A DNA stretch of 64,000 bases from Dipteris shenzhenensis (Eukaryota > Polypodiophyta > Polypodiopsida > Gleicheniales), in the NCBI GenBank assembly GCA_047967505.1, contig CM106540.1, one strand, 5' to 3'. The notes below the pieces were generated by a model, which was not told where the DNA came from, made no database searches, and saw nothing but the letters and a program-made list of their open reading frames with translations. A program made the translations under genes and the position numbers. Of the stretch, positions 33,601 to 46,189 are shown in pieces (within the stretch, counting starts at the first letter, position 1; each line of letters opens with the position of its first letter).

Positions 33601-36600
33601 TGGACTTTATGGTTTTCAATCTTATGAGTGACTATCGTGAGAAACTGCACTATGTTGGATGAGTTTGGGAATGTTCTTGGATTCATCTAGGTATATTGAC
33701 CCTTTGTCAGCAGCCACGGGTGGACAATCAAAATGTTCTAAATGTATGCTAACATGAACAAATGTTTTGTATGGAACTGTTGAAATAGATTGGCTCTTTC
33801 CTGTGAATTCATGATCTTTGAAAGTTTATCATCAGCCTTTGCTTGATGATCAAAACGTTCTATTTGAGTTTAAATCGCTTCCGAATAGTATTCGTAAAAA
33901 TAAGTTGTACATCAGTATTGTTTTGTTGATGAGTCCAAGGTGGTGGTTGTGGTTTATTCTGGTGGATCTATTTGAGCAGCTTGATGAATTATTCTGAAGC
34001 TTATGTTTTAGATTGATGTACTGGTACTCAAGATGTCTCATGTGCAAACTGTGTGCGTCTTCCTGTGTAGTTTACTAAGTTAGTTTATATTTAGATTGTT
34101 TTGGTAAACCAATGGTGTAAAGCCATTTCTGTCATGCTTAAACTTTGGATACCATTGGGTTATGGCATTCTGAATAGACACTATCATGATGTTTAATACT
34201 TCACGTGGCTTTCCATGATGAGTTGGGTTTGTTCATGGTAGTACTGGTATTCTCTTCTTTTGTACCAGCAGATGTGCAAAGCTGACTTTGCAGAATTCTT
34301 CCTAACCTATCATGGCTATCCGATTATAAGATGGAATTGCAGATTCGGCTTATGTAGTGTAGAATGAGTATATCTATATTCTTCTAGTAATGAGCGAGCA
34401 CTCTGGAGTCCTTCCACTTATGTACTAAAAGATACCAAATGAGAAATGGATTCTCAAGAGATACTAATCTTTTTTAATCAGCAAAGGCCATTGGAGAATG
34501 ATTGTACTGCACACCATGATTGAGTAGATGGCAAGTCTAGCACCATTTCCTTCTTGTTTCTTCTACTAAGTTGGGGCACCATTGCACAAGGGATGGTATT
34601 CAATCAACGACATAGATGGAATTCTATGAAATGCTATGCACCATCAAGCCCCAAAATCTCTAAACTCTTTCGAAATGGAAAAATATGTTTTGTAAATTGA
34701 ATGGTAAAGCTGAGTCCCCTTCTAGTGCTTACTAGCTTGCTATTGTTAGCTATTTTTTGCTTGTTAGGAGTCTCCTTTTTCTAGAGTTGTTATTGTAATT
34801 GTATTGAGCTTGTTAGAGTGAAGGAGATGTATGGTTTTCTTCTCAATAAGAGTGATAGATTTGTCTTATTTGAATATGCTGAGAGGTTGATCTTTGAGTC
34901 AAGTTCTAGGATTGAAGCTTGTGAGAGTGAGAAAGCTGAAATGGATTTGAAATACAAAGACATCGTGAGTGTTGTAGGAGATCCTAAACCCTGGACTAAG
35001 ATTATGTCTCAGAATGACACGTATGGTGCAAAAAATCATTCTTGCACCAAGCTTTGGAAGACCGTACACGTCATCATTGAACCGGAGTCCGATTCTAGAT
35101 TAAAGATTACGTCTCTAAATGACTTGTATGTTGCAAAAAATCATTGTTGCATCAAGCTATGGAAGACCTTACACGCCATCATTGAACCGGAGTGAGATTC
35201 TAGATCTGAATTCTATGAACCCTATACATTGTTGCATCAAGCTTTGGAAGACCGTACACGTCATCATTGAACCGGAGTCCGATTCTAGATTAAAGATTAC
35301 GTCTCTGAATGACTTGTATGTTGCAAAAAATCATTGTTGCATCAAGCTATGGAAGACCTTACACGCCATCATTGAACCGGAGTGAGATTCTAGATTTGAA
35401 TTCTATGAACCGTATACATTGGTACACATGTTATGACCTAGTGTAGACTAAATATTATAACCCATGAGGGCATTACATAATCCACGGGCATATAAACCCA
35501 ACAACTCCTCCTGTAATGCAAAATGGTTGTAGGATTTTGTAACAGGGAGGAACCCTAACTCACTCTCTCTCTTGCTCAGTACTATCTGAATTGATAGAAT
35601 AATGGACTCAAAACCATAAATGGACCTGTCGAGTGAGTGTGAGAATCAGAGGGAGGAAATACACTTGGCCTTCCAAGAGGGAAATGATAACTGCAAGAAG
35701 GTCTGGCGTAGAGAGCTGAAACAACTGTAAAGAACTGAAGGAACTAAGTACTTTATGGAGGGGATGAGCCCTCAGAATGGAAACTGTACTGTATAGAGGG
35801 GGAAAACCCTCACTGAAGAGCTGGGAACTGAGGGCTGTCCCTGATCTGCTGCTGTACCAGACTGAACCAGGCTGTAGACTAACTCAGGAGGGGCTGAAAG
35901 GGGCTGCTGGACTGCTGCAGATTCTCCTGCCCTGACCCAGACCCTTAGAGCTGCTGCTGGCTGAAGCTAGAGCACTTGGAGGAGCGGATGAAGAATAAAG
36001 GGCCAAGGGTCTGCCTTTTATAGGCCCCCTTGGGCCCTGGCTGCTGCAATCCCACCGACCAGCATCCTGCCAATACCTGACTGCACTGACTGCTGATGTC
36101 ACCCGACTGGCACTGCTGATGTGGCACTGCGCCTGATGATGTGGCACTGCATCAGCTCACATGGTGCCTGTTCAGCTGATTGGGCAGGCCTGCCTGTGTG
36201 GCTGGATGACCTGGCTGCCTGTGTGGACTGCTGATGTGGCTGTCTGCTGACATGGCAGTCCAGGCAGTCCAGCATGCCACGGGCTGAGGATGCCCATGAT
36301 AGAGTTTGACTTGATTTTTAAAGATTATGCATTGTTAGTCTTCCTCTTTAGAAGCAAGTTATCTTAGATACTAAGGAGACGTTTGCATAGACAATTTCAT
36401 CCGTTTGTAAAGCAATGATGCATGTCTTTTGGATTGTCCTCGCAAAACAATAGATCATTTGGGTGTGCTCAGTTTTTACCTTTTCATGTATGAATTGATA
36501 CACCCTTGATATCAATATGCTAGTCTTGGAATGATCCACAGATTCTTGGCCAAAGCAATGCATGATTGGTTGCCGCGACCAATCGAAACTAACCTTTCTG

Positions 36601-39175
36601 TGCAATGCCAAGATTACCAAGTAACATTTGATGCCAAATCGCTTCAATACTTGCTGTACTGAACCACAATGCAAGATAGAGCTAGTATTTTGTTTTTTGC
36701 TTACGCAAGAAATATTGCTGTAGCTGATTGAGAAAGTGTATGCCATAGTAGGCTTTCCATTTCTGCTACTTGCTCTTCGGATGTGTCTTGGTTCATTGCA
36801 TATAGATGTCTAGTCTAGTGGTCATTTGTCTAATTGGCTTGGCATCCACAATATCCAATTTCAAGCATGTCTCCATGGGAGTGCTCAGTGGATATTGTTG
36901 TGCCGTCTTGCATGTGATCTTTTTAGTAAGCCTTTAATGTACTTCGTCTGGCTGATAAAAAATGCATTAGTGTGCTGCTATCACTTATGCCTCAAAATTA
37001 CCTTTTTAAAAAAATCTCAAATCTATTGTTCGAAACTAGTAATGTTGTTTGAGCTGTCCTATGAGAGGTTGATCATTTTATGCAATGAGGGGATGATTCA
37101 ATAGAGAATTACGACAACGAAGGGGTCAGTGTCATGTAAAACTAAGAGATTTAGATCTGATTTGACTTAATCAAAATCAAAATACTTAAAGAAGGCATAT
37201 ACCTTGGTGTACCATCATCCGGATCTGTGTAAGAAGGCTAATTCGACATTCATTTGCCTCAAGGGCCAGAAATGCATTGCCATGGATAGATTGGTTGCAT
37301 TGCATCCTACTATATTCTTTCCAGGTAGAAGGTCAAGAAGCTCCCAAGTGTCATTCGTAACAATGGCATCATGCCACCATGTTTCATGGCTTACCAACCT
37401 CAAATAAAACTTAATAATGGCATCATGCCACTCTGTTTCATGACATTCTTCCAATGTACACGCTTACAAACCTCAAATAAACTATGGGATCATCATTGTT
37501 CAACACATGCATATGAGAGCTGCTGTTATACTCTACGTTGGATGCAGTTTTCCTTGCCCTCAAGAATGTCTTGCAATTTTGCATCCTTTATGGTCTTAGA
37601 GCTCACTCTTTGGTTAAGTTATTAGGAATTTTCTTGGCATTTTTGGGCTGCTTTATTTGCTATGGCAGCAGTGTTTGGGCTGCTGCAATTGCTATGCTTG
37701 TGATGCTACTGTTTACCACCAGTAGGGGCATGGCTTGTTGCTGCAAATTCATCTCTTTTGGGACCTTAGAGTTTAATGTCGTGATATATTATCTTCCTTT
37801 CTCTCTTCTTGATCTACCCAAACATCTGGCTGCCTTTTGACATGGCATTGTGACTTCCCTCTCTCTCAAGAGCTCATATCCTTATTGACACCTGTTGTGG
37901 GATTTAAGTTAGTATAGCTTGGAACCTCTCAATTCAAAGTGTAGTAAGAACTGAAGATATCTCTAGTTGCGAGTGGTTATGGAAGTTTCTAGAGAACTCG
38001 TTTTGCCATATAAATTTCAAGAGATATTGCTTGCTGTACAAAGATTTTAAAGGTTTTTATATTCTTTGATAGCATAGTTTTTAGGCTGAATATTGTTGTG
38101 TGGAGGCTTGTTATAACTCATTTCAAAATAATGTCCAGCTACTGAGGAATTGTTAGAGCTTTACAAAGGGGAGAACCATTCTTTGAGACAACAAATTCAA
38201 GACGCTAATATATCAGAGCTTTTGGACAGGTATACTTCTGTTGTTTTATAACTTTATTGAAGATAAGTTTTGATTATGTTTATGTGCTGCAAAGGATTCT
38301 TATCGTCCATTGTTACCTTCTGCATATTCGTATATTTTGATTTGCATATCTGCAGATGTAGGGAGTTGGAAAAGGATAATGTGGAGTGTAGAAATGATCT
38401 TCTTTTGGAACGATCAAAAAGTGAGTCCTGTTTCATTCTTTTCCATTGGCTTTTTGGGTAGTGCACAATTTTAGATGCAAATATCATTATCTGCTAAGTT
38501 TAAGTTCATTTCTCATGCTAGGCTTTGTGTTACCCTTACAGATTTGGAGCTTCGACAAGAAATCAAGAAGTTAAAGCTAGAATATGCTGTTGGCAAACCT
38601 GAGGGTAATGCATTGGGCCCGAAGTTGTCAGCTGCACACACGGAGTCAACTGCTGACATTAGGATGAGTGAGTATAAAAGAGGGATACAAAAGGCAAAAT
38701 ATTGAGCTATATTTTATACATCCATGTATGTACATATGGTTTTGGTTGCATATTTTCCATAATTGAAATAATTTTAAATATCCAGATAGACAGCATTAAT
38801 GCCATCAGACATTCTTGGGCTACAGCTTCAGATAGTTGCATTACTTGACAGAATTGCATGAGCTTTTGGAACTCCAATTTTTCAAGTAGTTTCATTGCAT
38901 TTAAATATCCTCTATAGCTACCGATTAGTTGTTGTGGTTCACAAAAATACATGGAGTCTTTGATGTGCTCCTCTGGATTGTAGTGCAAGATTAGTGCTTC
39001 ATCTTTGAATCTGCTCGTGTGCAGAGCTTATAGACTCTTAGCGTCATGATTGATATACACATTCATACATATATATATGTAATGTACATACCTACACACA
39101 CGCGCGCGCTTGTGCGCACAAATAGAAAGATAGTTATACACACACATAGATAGAAAGATAGTTATATAGATAGCT

Positions 39176-39221
<46 letters not shown>

Positions 39222-39413
39222 TTGTGCTGCTAGAATTCTGGGCATCTCCTGTCTCTCCTATTGGGAGTGAGGGCTGATTTGTGGGTGTGCCCGCCCAAGA
39301 ATAGTTGTCGGTTCTCCCAGTGAATTGTGCAGGTAGTTGGGGGGCTATGCCAGGGTATGTAGGCTGGTAGAGGGCTGTTTCAAGGCTGTTTATTGCCAAA
39401 AATCTGGCTATAG

Positions 39414-39456
<43 letters not shown>

Positions 39457-39516
39457 ACATAGATACTACTTTGTTGTTGCTGAAGATAAGCTAATTTGGT
39501 TTCCAGGAGAGGGTTT

Positions 39517-39569
<53 letters not shown>

Positions 39570-40119
39570 ACATACATGCTATTCTGTTGTTGCAGAAGTT
39601 GAAGCTGGTTTAGTTTTGAGCAATCACTCAAAATTAATGCAGCAATTGCTAGAATGCCTACTTGGCCTCAACCTGAGTCTTTGTGGTGATGAGATTTCTG
39701 CTCAGATCCAATTCCAGCATGGTCCAACTGGTTAGTATGTATATTTGGAAGAGCATCTAAGACCAGAATGAACGAGTGCTTTTGCTGCGCTCACTCCTCT
39801 TTAATAATGCATGGGCTCTCTTTTGCAGGGTTCTCATTCAACTTGAAGAGTGTCCATCTTTTGCTGCGCTCACTCCTCTTTAATAATGCATGGGCTCTCT
39901 TTTGCAGGGTTCTCATTCAACTTGAAGAGTGTCCATGACACGGATATTTCACAGCTAATTGGAGGCGGAGAGCTTATGTACCAGAATGTATCATTGGGCA
40001 CTCTTTGTAGAAAAGCTGTGCATTTGATGAAAGAAGAGGAAGCCATAGTCGGAATGGATCAAGTACACCTTCTTTTCAAGAAGTTGCTTCGGTTTTTCCA
40101 ACAGGGGACTTATGGATGA
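30623..40119 (+). CDS. TITAN9/Csm1-like coiled-coil protein (eight exons)
   Basis: Exons 30623-31423, 32669-32716, 32826-32895, 38139-38229, 38356-38420, 38542-38667, 39596-39730 and 39908-40119 join in phase into 515 residues; all junctions are GT-AG. Residues 1-267 (exon 1) are low-complexity, Ser/Arg/Lys-rich, with basic stretches such as KKRKD. From 268 a coiled coil starts at LQKDYDKIYRKYQKLK and runs through ELLELYKGENHSLRQQI and DLELRQEIKKLKLEYA-like segments (to about 350). The C-terminal part (about 400-515: LLECLLGLNLSLCGDEI, FSFNLKSV, ELMYQNVSLGTLCRKA, LLRFF) resembles the globular end of plant TITAN9, needed for endosperm/embryo development in Arabidopsis and proposed as the plant counterpart of monopolin/kinetochore Csm1. 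Family recognition is from memory of its pattern; the kinetochore role is inference. Confidence 0.65.
33073..33720. repeat. Direct repeat pair in intron 3
   Basis: gatgagtttgggaatgttct plus the following bases through tctaggtatat occurs at about 33107-33147 and 33658-33696; gaccctttgtcagcag/ca flanks both in opposite order. A local rearrangement, not coding. Confidence 0.7.
35046..35425. repeat. 190-bp higher-order tandem duplication in intron 3
   Basis: Units 35046-35235 and 35236-35425 are nearly identical. Each itself contains two related ~100-bp subunits (aagct(t/a)tggaagacc(g/t)tacacg...). The frame 34818-35195 reads through part of it as LWKTVHVIIEPES / LWKTLHAIIEPE. I see no known domain and treat it as repeat. 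Confidence 0.85.
35429..36290 (-). repeat. Possible solo LTR or LTR fragment in intron 3
   Basis: On the minus strand a promoter-like block has CCTATAAAAGGC at 36024-36013, upstream repeats of the type AGTGCCACATCAGCAG (36050-36150), and ends CATAACA at 35429 (CA end). Inside, TGTTGGGTTTATATG at 35502 is preceded by a purine run (ACAGGAGGAG), so the boundary could instead be a polypurine tract next to a short 74-bp LTR (35429-35502, TG...CA). No target duplication was found, so the type stays open. Confidence 0.35.
39178..39566 (+). repeat. Three (GA)n tracts in intron 6
   Basis: Pure or nearly pure (GA)n at 39178-39212, 39416-39453 and 39521-39566. The last two are each followed by attaacata(g/c)at and a splice-acceptor-like segment; only the second copy keeps the AG used by exon 7. 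Confidence 0.9.
39779..39936 (+). repeat. 79-bp perfect tandem duplication spanning the exon 8 splice acceptor
   Basis: Units 39779-39857 and 39858-39936 are identical. Each contains the pyrimidine-rich intron end, the acceptor AG (39827-39828 and 39906-39907) and the first 29 nt of exon 8. Only the second acceptor gives an open frame; the first yields a frameshift and a stop. Confidence 0.97.
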
Positions 40120-41809
40120 TATTATTATGGCAAGCTATCTCTGTTACTCTTCACTTCCTAAATTATTTTTATCTACTTGACCTAAAAATCGGTGAATTGA
40201 TGTATCACATAGTGTTCTTGTTGGCCTCAACGGTCGCTAGAACCACTTCTTGAATATTCTCAGGCACCTACTTCTCATTCAAGCTTACCGTTATTTGGAA
40301 TGAATGAACATTTTGTGTAGAACCCCTATGTTCTTGTCCCAAACTCAAGTTTTTAAATTGCTCCCTATAATGATAAAGAAGGCTGTAAGCGACCCTTGTG
40401 TCTTTGTGGTCTAGTTTGGCTTGGAGGACAGATTCTCGGACTGCTATATTTAGTCCTGTATCTAAAATGTAGGGACTGGGAATGGCAGTTATTCCAGAGG
40501 CTGCCACAAGGCTAGCAGATGTTATTTCGAGATGCCTGACGACTGCTTATATGGAATTTATCTCGAAGGTAGCCTGCTGGCTTGCAATAATGGTGACTGT
40601 GGCAATCTGATGGCAGGTCTGCATGTAATGGAGAATGCTTGTTGCATTCAAACTTAGAAGTTCCAGCTGGAGTATTTGTATTTGAGGCTCTCGCGATGAA
40701 TCAGAGATTCATCTTTAGTAGGCGGTGCTGAAAGGGCCCATCGGCGGGAATATTGTGATGATTTAATTTGATAAAATTGGCATTTATTTCAAATGCTTAG
40801 CAGCTGCTATCACCACATTCTGCCACTTTGGCTGATTGATATACACATCCAAGGTAGCTTATATTTGCCCCATTTCACAAGCTATTTATTTCTTTGCTTT
40901 GATGTTGCTGTTATCCTTATCTCATGTTTATTACATCATGTTGTGTGCAAAATAACTTCATATAGAGTAATGGGAAAATTCCTGGGGTAAACAGGCTTTT
41001 ACTGGCATTTTTCTATTTTGCACCTTCGACTGCACGTGCGCAAGGAGGGAAAAGTGTGTTTGGATTCATTTAATGAGATTAATACTAAGGGCTCCTTTGA
41101 AAATGAATGCCAGAAAGTTGCTGTTAAGGTTCCCATGCCCAAGTGCTGCAATGCTTTTCTCTGAAGCTGGCACTAGTGTTGGATAGATTTTGCAGGAGAT
41201 TTCAGACGGCTGTGCCATTACATTTTTGGCCTTTGATCCTAGGCAAAAGATGATTTTCCAAAAGTTTTAAGACAAGAAATGCGTCTGACTTCATTCAAAG
41301 GAATCCAAATCCGAGGGCATCCTGATTCATGCTTTTTGAAAATTTCAAGTGGTGAGGGGTTGGCTCTGGGTTACTTGATTTACTACTCTCAGCAACAGTA
41401 CAGCTCCTTCCACACAATTGAACAGTTAGAGACTGAGAAGAAAGATCAAGTGCAAGTGTCAAAAGCAATTGCAACCGTCAAAAAATCGATTGTTGAGTTG
41501 GGGACACCTATGTCTCACCCACCTCTTGAGCACATGTTTGTCAAGTCTCTCTCCATTTAAATATCTGGCAAATATCCCTCCATCTTCATTTGGTCCAAAT
41601 TGGTCGAAAATTTGAAAAGGAAATCCCACCTCAAATGATCATCAAGCCTTGTCCCAGTCTAAGATGAAGAGAATCACTACTTGCTTGGACTCCAATACAC
41701 AGATGTGCATTGCAAAGGTTTCAAACATATCTTGACCTTTAATTAACCAATTTTACTCTCCAATCCTGGTCCTCCCAACTTAAAGCTAATATTTGTCAAC
41801 CCCCAATGC
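40120..41809. other. 3' flank of the TITAN9-like gene; one unassigned frame
   Basis: Probably 3' untranslated/intergenic. The 93-codon ATG frame 41279-41560 (+), containing GEGLALGYLIYYSQQQYSSFH, has protein-like composition but no family I recognise and no clear splice sites. It may be a gene scrap. Confidence 0.25.
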
Positions 41810-43430
41810 CATGGTCTTGACCATTATTTTGTAAGAGGTGCTCAACATGGTAGCCGGTCATTGATCGCACACCACCTTTAATCTAATGGGTCGCATATAT
41901 AGTGTCCTTTCATCACTTCTAAAAAAACAACATAAAAGTAGGGACCATTTGCTTGAAGAAAAATGTCCCCTCTTTGAATAAAAAGTCAAAAATTGATGAG
42001 TCAAAATTGGAGAACAACCATGTGGTCTCCACCTCCCTTATGTCCATTATTGATAATGAGTCCCTCTTTTCTTTCACAAGAAATTGCTTAGACAACATAG
42101 CACATTGATTAATATGGTGTTTTGAACTTTGTTGATTCACATCCTCACATTTATAAAGTGACTTGCGTTTACATTGGGAATGGTGTTAAAGCTTCCCCAT
42201 GCACTCACATAAATTGTGTGTGCTTGGCAAAATTATGTGTTAGAAACTTTGCCAACTACTCACAAAAAATTATGTGTAAGAGATTTTGCCAAGCACAGAC
42301 ATATTGAGGCAAATAGTTGCAGAACCAAAGACCACAGCTACTGTTAGCTGGAAAAGAAATCAGGACAAGAGACTAGATACTAAGCATGGCAACGCTCAAG
42401 GGCCATAGAGGAAAGGAGAACGTGAGGGCGAAACGTTATCATGGAAGGGGACAAGGGATTAGAAGGAGAGGGAATGAAGAGGGAGACTATGGCACAAGGG
42501 GAAAGGGAGTGGGGGAAGAGAAGCATGTACATGATTGGAGGAGAAATGTAAAGATGGAGACATCAAGGAAAGAGGACCATGCTTTATTTGAAAGGAAGGG
42601 AAGGGGGGAAATCAAAGTACTAGCTAGGTGGCTTTACAAGAATGAGCGTGTCTCATCAAGGAATAGCTCCCTCCTTTTATAGCCAAGAGAGGGGGTCTCT
42701 CCCAATAAATGCATCCTCCCACATGCATGGTGTGTGTGGAAAAGTCTCCCATGTGGGCTAGGCGGTTACACACTCTCAATTGTGTGCGACAACCCTTTGC
42801 CTCATTTTTCCACATAAATCAAGCCCCATATCTCAAGTCTATAATACTCCCTTGGTCTCTCCCTAATTTTATAATACGTTCAAATCTCTAAGAGGATAAG
42901 TGGAGGGTTGGCACAAGGAATCTTGCCAGCTCATCCTACTTTTCCCATTATTTAACTTGCACTCTTGGACCTTCTATACCTCCCCCACATGGGCCTATCC
43001 TATATGGAGGAAATAACCCAATATAATATCCATCTCCACCTATTTTATATTACTTCTCCCATGGACTTTGGGCCATATCTCACTAAATGCAGCCTAGGTC
43101 GAAGGGTGGCACATGGAGGAGCCATGCCACCTTACATTTTATAATATTACTATCATGGATTATGTACATCACACCTTATGGGTCCTCTTACGTGGAAGGG
43201 TGGCACATGGTCATGCCCTGCCACCTCAACCCTGGGCCCTATGCACTCCATATTTTATTATACTATTGCCACACATACAAACACACACTCATATTTATGC
43301 CTTTTTACTTTGGTCAAATTTATCCATAACACTACCACTTTCACAAACCCCATCCTGAACTCCAACCTATCCAATACAACAAGGATACAATCCCATCTAT
43401 ATGCTTTTATCTAGATCAAACCCGAAGAGA
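41810..43430. other. Intergenic, traces of LINE, no gene
   Basis: At 41810-41880 the minus strand reads PATMLSTSYKIMVK, a scrap of the L1 RT block RPI(T)LLNT.YKI. The purine-rich frame at 42386-42682 (+) is Arg/Lys/Gly-rich and not convincing. The remainder shows nothing recognisable. Confidence 0.35.
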
Positions 43431-43439
43431 ATTATCTTC

Positions 43440-44000
43440 TAACCTGTGCTATTAGTGTGGTCTAAAGCCAGAGAGCGATGTTCAAGATGTTCTCGAAGAT
43501 GTCGTGACCCTTTGCGAAGCCACACTACTCTTGTTCTAGGATCTCCATGCAAACCTCTCTGAGCCTTAGCACAAGAACCTTTGCGATTATTTTGTAGGTG
43601 GTATTCAACATGGTGATTGGGCGTCAGTCACCGATGTTAATCCGCGACTATCTTTTTGAAAATAGATTGATGAGTACTGCATTCACGTCGGTAGACTGAA
43701 CATGGCTGAGCTAGCCATATCTCTCATGTAGTGGCCCATAATGTCCCAAAACAATTTGTAGAACTCTGCTGGCAAGCCGTTAGGGCCTGGTGCTTTGTCA
43801 TTCCATGGAGTTTACTATTGTGAAGGGTCTTGAGTTGATACTCTAAAATCCTACTTCCCACCTTGTTGAGTAGAATCGAAGAGTTGCCATTCATCATATT
43901 CAATGGCTTCCTCCTCAGCCACTTGCCAAATTTTGCACGTTTCTTTAATAACCTATTAACCAGTGACACTAGAAAAAAAAAGAGAGGACACTTGTCTACT
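43440..44000 (-). pseudogene. L1-type LINE RT fragment
   Basis: Minus strand, several frames: LVNRLLKKRAKFGKWLRRKP (EN-RT linker, about 43950), KAPGPNGLPAEFYKLFWDIM (about 43790-43730, the conserved start of L1 RT), then RPITMLNTTYKIIAKVLVLR (about 43620-43560) and GFAKGHDIFENILN (about 43515-43470). Frameshifts and stops make it a pseudogene. It is diverged from the copy at 1-1285. Confidence 0.75.
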
Positions 44001-44970
44001 TGGAGGAGAAGAGCCTCCCTCGTGTCACAAGACAAGAGGATGGAGAGGGGAGGAGGTGGAAAGACAAGAGGAAGCTTTAGGGGGAAGGAGGAGACATAAG
44101 GTCAATGGAATGGAGGAGAATATGGAAGTCCAACTTTGGGAGGAAGGAGGAGATAGAAGGTCTCAGAGCCATGGGTTAAGACTAAGTATGCAAAGTGAAT
44201 TGATTAACAATTTAAGAATCGAAGATCCACCTTCAGATGGGGAGTGGTTGAGAGAATTCAAAAAAGAGAAAATTCAAAAATCTCAAAACAAGAAATAATA
44301 TTCTATGCATAAACATTACAAATAAACTAGACTTGCGGCAGGTAGTATTTCCATCGTAGAGCAAGTAACTACTAACTCGAAATTGAAGCTGAATCATACT
44401 ATTTTATCAATTGTTTAAGAAAAGAAGAGAATGAGTAAAATCGTGGACTTGAGATGCGATAGAGGGTTCGTTATTATGACCCGAGCCTCCTTGAAAATGT
44501 TAGGGGTGGTGATTTGTTATTGATTTTGTGATGTCCATATTTTGGAAGCTGAAGTCTAACAAATACATGAATAAGACGATACAATAACTTATCCTTGTTA
44601 TAGTTTTTACAATATTGTCACATGGACTACAACCATATGAATAAAGGTGTAGTCATCCTTCAATCTTGCATCCATCTTAGATTTCCTTGCTCCCTTACAT
44701 CTATAACATGCATTAAACGAGAGGAATGTTGTAAGAATTCAAATTAAAAACAAAAAATTTTGAATGGACCAATAATTGAAAATATTTATATTATAATATA
44801 TAATATATAATTATTATAACCACACAGTGTGTGGGCGGAGAGGCGGCGCGCTTTCTTTCCCAAAAAGTTATAATCCGAGGGAACAGTCCCTTCTCTGAGT
44901 GCCGAGATAACGCTGAGAATATTAGCGCCAAGGATAAGTCTCGTGAATGGATAAGAAACTGGCATATTAC

Positions 44971-45105
44971 CTGAATGTCAATGGTCATAATCGTAGTCGA
45001 ACGCCGAGAGACAATATCCGAAAAAGTTGCCAATGTGGCCCTGAGAGGATTTGTGTGTGTCCTTGAGTGGGATGATTCCAACATTCTCAGATCCTTCAAT
45101 AGACT
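44971..45105 (-). CDS. Orphan exon-like block, 45 codons
   Basis: The minus strand shows a pyrimidine-rich acceptor (...gatgtccag), then 135 nt open in phase 0 (SLLKDLRMLESS, THTNPLRATLATFSDIVSRR, STTIMTIDIQ) and a good donor CAG|GTAATATG. The composition is that of a conserved protein exon, but I cannot name the gene and find no partner exons nearby. It is either a distant exon of a gene with very long introns or a captured fragment. Confidence 0.35.
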
Positions 45106-45644
45106 CTGGACATCACAAAAAGATAACTATCATTAGAGAAAGTCTGAAGTAGAGCACATAACATTCTCACTCTCCACTTAGCCAGAGTTATGTGCCTCTC
45201 CAACCTTGGGAAAATGGGAGTTTGATCACTGTAGTAAGTCGAGCTTTTAGGCTTATGAGAGTAGAGCATAAGGTCGTTGCGAGGCTCTCTAAAGCTTCAC
45301 ATGCTAATAAGCCCAAACTTGCAAATCAAGTAGACCATCTCTTCAAATCGAATAGGTTTGAAACGATTATATAGTCTTTTTATTGTGAAAAGCACCTATA
45401 TGCTTTTAGTGCTTTCGTCAAATGCTTAGCTTTTTACATCAAAGGAAATCAAGGGCATAAAATGAAAGGCTTAGATTCATGACAAGTGGCTCAAGGGGGT
45501 GTGAGAAAACCCAAACATCTCCCTAGACTGCCTACCATAAAGAATCTTTTTGAGATACTGATAGGATTTTAAGTCTAACAATGTCTTATTAAAAAAAGAT
45601 CATGGATTGAAACGTGGTTTCCTGCCTAAACTAGTCTTCCCACT

Positions 45645-45662
45645 CCCCTCCCCCCTCTCTCT

Positions 45663-45698
<36 letters not shown>
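45645..45698. repeat. (CT)n microsatellite
   Basis: Nearly pure CT repeat followed by a C run. Confidence 0.9.
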
Positions 45699-45701
<3 letters not shown>

Positions 45702-45999
45702 CCCCCCCCCCAACACATACATACATTTACACATACCCTCCCATTCGAGGGAGTAGGTATTATGATTTCTAATTTCTAGTAAGGTATACCATGGAATGTT
45801 CTAGAAATGTATGCCATGGGAAACTTTGAAAAATATTTCAAAAGTATTTATATATACATATGCATATATAGGAGGGAAAGCCCTACTTGTTTAGCACTCA
45901 ATGAATTAAGTATAACCGAAATGAGCTCACTTGAGTTTCCTCCCTTAACATGCCTTGTTTAGTGACTGGTACCTTATATAGCTTATGCTTAGTCATATT

Positions 46000-46189
46000 G
46001 AATGGATATATCCACACTATACTCTACAATAGACATGTATGCTTAATATTAGGAGGATTTAATCAAAATTGATGGATTTCTAGATATACATACTGAATGG
46101 ATACATCCACACTATACTCTACAATAGACATGTATGCTTAATATTAGGAGGATTTAATCAAAATTGATGGATTTCTAGATATACATACA
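46000..46189. repeat. 95-bp tandem duplication
   Basis: Units 46000-46094 and 46095-46189 differ at one base by eye (ggatata versus ggataca), so the event is recent. Confidence 0.92.

Noticed and set aside
42386-42682. Arg/Lys/Gly-rich 98-codon frame
   Set aside because: Purine-rich low-complexity DNA, no domain, no gene context.
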